From: Micromonospora sicca
GTDB lineage: Bacteria; Actinomycetota; Actinomycetes; Mycobacteriales; Micromonosporaceae
Reading direction: 5' to 3'
Assembly (NCBI RefSeq): GCF_003172935.1
Contig: NZ_QGKS01000169.1
Location: forward strand, 1 to 40,145
Length of the DNA: 40,145 nucleotides
Shown in pieces: positions 38,878 through 40,145 of this stretch (the stretch's first letter is position 1; every line of letters begins with the position of its first letter). A program made the position numbers and the translations under genes. Below the pieces are notes generated by a model. The model was not told where the DNA came from and did not search any database. It saw nothing but the letters and a program-made list of their open reading frames with translations.

Positions 38878-39837
38878 CTAGAAGATGTCCCCGTCACGCA
38901 GTGTCCTGCGGAGCAGTTCTTCCATCCGCTGCAGGGCGGACTTCAGCTCCGTCGCCATCCGCCGCCGCACGTCGCCGGCCACGTTCTCGCTGGTCGTCCG
39001 GGCGGCTTCGTCCGCAGCCGCAGGGTCGGCGAGGTTTTCGATGACGGCCACCCACTGCCGGCCGAGCTGGTCGGCGTACCTGGCTCGCCTACGGTCCACC
39101 TCGAACTCGCCGTCGAGCTTGACCAACTGTTCCCAGTACGGCAGGACGGCCTTCCTGACGCGCTCGTCAACGTCCACCCAGACATGGGGCTGACAGGTGA
39201 CCATCGTGTCACCCACCTTGTACCGCCACCGGCCGGTCTCCGACAACGCCCGCTGCAGCTCGACCTCCAGCTCCGCCGTGCGCAGCGCGGTGAAGTGGGA
39301 GGCGTGCTCGGCCGCGAGGATCGTCAGCCTGCGGATGGCGGCCGGCATGTGGTAGTGCGCGTAGCTGAGCAACGCCTCCCGGCGGAGGGTCTCCGATGAC
39401 CAGACGCACCGGGCGTGGATGTGGAAGTTGAACGCCCGGCCCTGACCCGACACTCGGATCGGTACCGCGGTGTCCAGTCGTTCGGTCAGCGGTCCCGGGG
39501 CCGGTCCCGGGGCCGGGGAAGTCGCTCCCGACACGGGCCCCGTCTCCCGCAGGGCGTTGATCACGCCCCACAAGAACTCCTTCACCTTCCGCCAATACGG
39601 CAGAGTCTGTCCCCAGAGCTCCAGTGCCCGGTGCGCCAGGCCCCGCCAGCGGTCATCCGAGCTCGACGCGGTGCCGGAGGCGTCGGTCGTGTCGCTCGTC
39701 GCCTCGCGCGGATCCGCTCCACTGCGGCCGCTCGGCTCTCCCGCTTCCGGCGACGACGGGGCCGGCTCCTGGTCGGAGGTGTCGCGTGCGGCAGCGTCGT
39801 CGCCATCCTTCGTGGGCGCTGCCGGGCCGTCGTCCAT
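38878..39837 (-). CDS. Protein of unknown function with acidic disordered N-terminus
   Basis: A 319-aa protein. Residues 1-~62 are an acidic Ala/Ser/Pro/Asp-rich tail, likely disordered. A helical segment (ALELWGQTLPYWRKVKEFLW) and a Gly/Pro linker follow. The globular part starts at ~125 (AVPIRVSGQGRAFNFHIHAR) with a Cys-Val-Trp and continues as helices rich in Arg/Glu to the end; the middle recalls SPFH-type domains loosely. No catalytic motif is seen. It converges on brxHI (80 bp between stops), so it is probably not part of the BREX transcript. I do not recognise the family. Confidence 0.7.
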   Translation of the reverse strand: MDDGPAAPTKDGDDAAARDTSDQEPAPSSPEAGEPSGRSGADPREATSDTTDASGTASSSDDRWRGLAHRALELWGQTLPYWRKVKEFLWGVINALRETGPVSGATSPAPGPAPGPLTERLDTAVPIRVSGQGRAFNFHIHARCVWSSETLRREALLSYAHYHMPAAIRRLTILAAEHASHFTALRTAELEVELQRALSETGRWRYKVGDTMVTCQPHVWVDVDERVRKAVLPYWEQLVKLDGEFEVDRRRARYADQLGRQWVAVIENLADPAAADEAARTTSENVAGDVRRRMATELKSALQRMEELLRRTLRDGDIF

Positions 39838-40043
39838 GCTCCACGGTAACCAGGGGATGACCGATTTGTCGGCCGTGACGTCCGTGCCGTGGCGCGGCGT
39901 CCGAATATTCCGACAAATGTCCTTTCGCCGTTACGGCCAGCGATCGACCGTGGCGCATGTGTGGATGTTCGGCCCATCCCCCGGTCCACTGTGACCTGGT
40001 CGGATGGCAGGACGGACATCGCCGTTCGACGACAGGAGGGACC

Positions 40044-40145
40044 GTGCGCACACCATCCCGTGCGTTGACTGGGACCACCGCGCTGCTACTCGCGGCCGGA
40101 CTGGTCCTGACCGCAGGAGCTGGCGGCCAGGCCGCACCCCGGGAA
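40044..40145 (+). CDS. N-terminus of a secreted protein (cut by window edge)
   Basis: The GTG at 40044 follows AGGAGG at 40034-40039. The 34 visible codons give a typical signal peptide: positive start MRTPSRALT, hydrophobic core ALLLAAGLVLTAGAGG, and a likely cleavage site near QAAPRE. The mature protein lies outside the window, so its function is unknown. Confidence 0.75.
   Translation, partial: MRTPSRALTGTTALLLAAGLVLTAGAGGQAAPRE

Noticed and set aside
1..40145. CRISPR array, tRNA, rRNA or complete insertion sequence
   Set aside because: No regularly spaced repeats, no tRNA cloverleaf or rRNA sequence was seen, and no full transposase with terminal repeats; only a probable transposase tail at 3-170.

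Overview
The window is high-GC actinobacterial chromosome. The GC-rich third codon positions, many GTG starts, GTGA/ATGA stop-start overlaps and TANNNT -10 boxes 6-7 nt before a start codon all fit. A member of the Micromonosporaceae is my best guess; no rRNA, tRNA or other decisive marker is present.

The backbone is a type 2 BREX (Pgl, phage growth limitation) anti-phage system. All six expected genes are present, on the + strand and in the canonical order: pglW (kinase with NERD domain, 2786-7213), pglX (adenine methyltransferase, 14198-17773), pglY (ATPase, 26647-30405), pglZ (phosphatase fold, 30402-33143), brxD (ATPase, 33140-34453) and brxHI (helicase, 36659-38797). The core is split by three blocks of non-core genes, so the locus reads as a defence island packed inside one BREX cluster.

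Block A (7.2-14.2 kb, between pglW and pglX) holds a DUF3024-like protein, a minus-strand pair (PD-(D/E)XK-like protein plus an orphan VapB-like antitoxin), a divergent two-gene operon of proteins that both look like uracil-DNA-glycosylase superfamily members (the second with a family-4-like Fe-S cysteine set), a DraG-like ADP-ribosylglycohydrolase with degenerate metal motifs, a small protein, a DivIVA-domain protein, a GntR-type mini-regulator, and an XRE-ImmA/IrrE peptidase coupled to a PIN-domain protein. Block B (17.8-26.6 kb, between pglX and pglY) holds a RecB-like nuclease candidate overlapping the pglX stop codon, a lipoprotein, a second RecB/DUF91-like nuclease, a 66-aa protein, a secreted BNR-repeat (sialidase-like) protein with a small lipoprotein, a 438-aa protein with a hydrophobic centre and helical tail, and a membrane-anchored protein. 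Block C (34.5-36.7 kb, between brxD and brxHI) is an AlbA_2/HATPase protein plus a ParA-type ATPase, overlapping each other and brxHI.

The flanks are unrelated. On the left are a probable transposase tail, a frameshifted gene whose zinc-ribbon C-terminus survives in another frame, and an FAD-dependent oxidoreductase. On the right are a minus-strand protein of unknown function and the signal peptide of a secreted protein cut by the window edge.

Two patterns cross the locus. Seven defence transcription units appear to start from leaderless promoters, whereas non-core and flanking genes mostly have a Shine-Dalgarno sequence. The middle of pglX is visibly AT-richer than its ends, which suggests exchange of its target-recognition region. 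All functions are inferred from sequence by eye; no database search was run.
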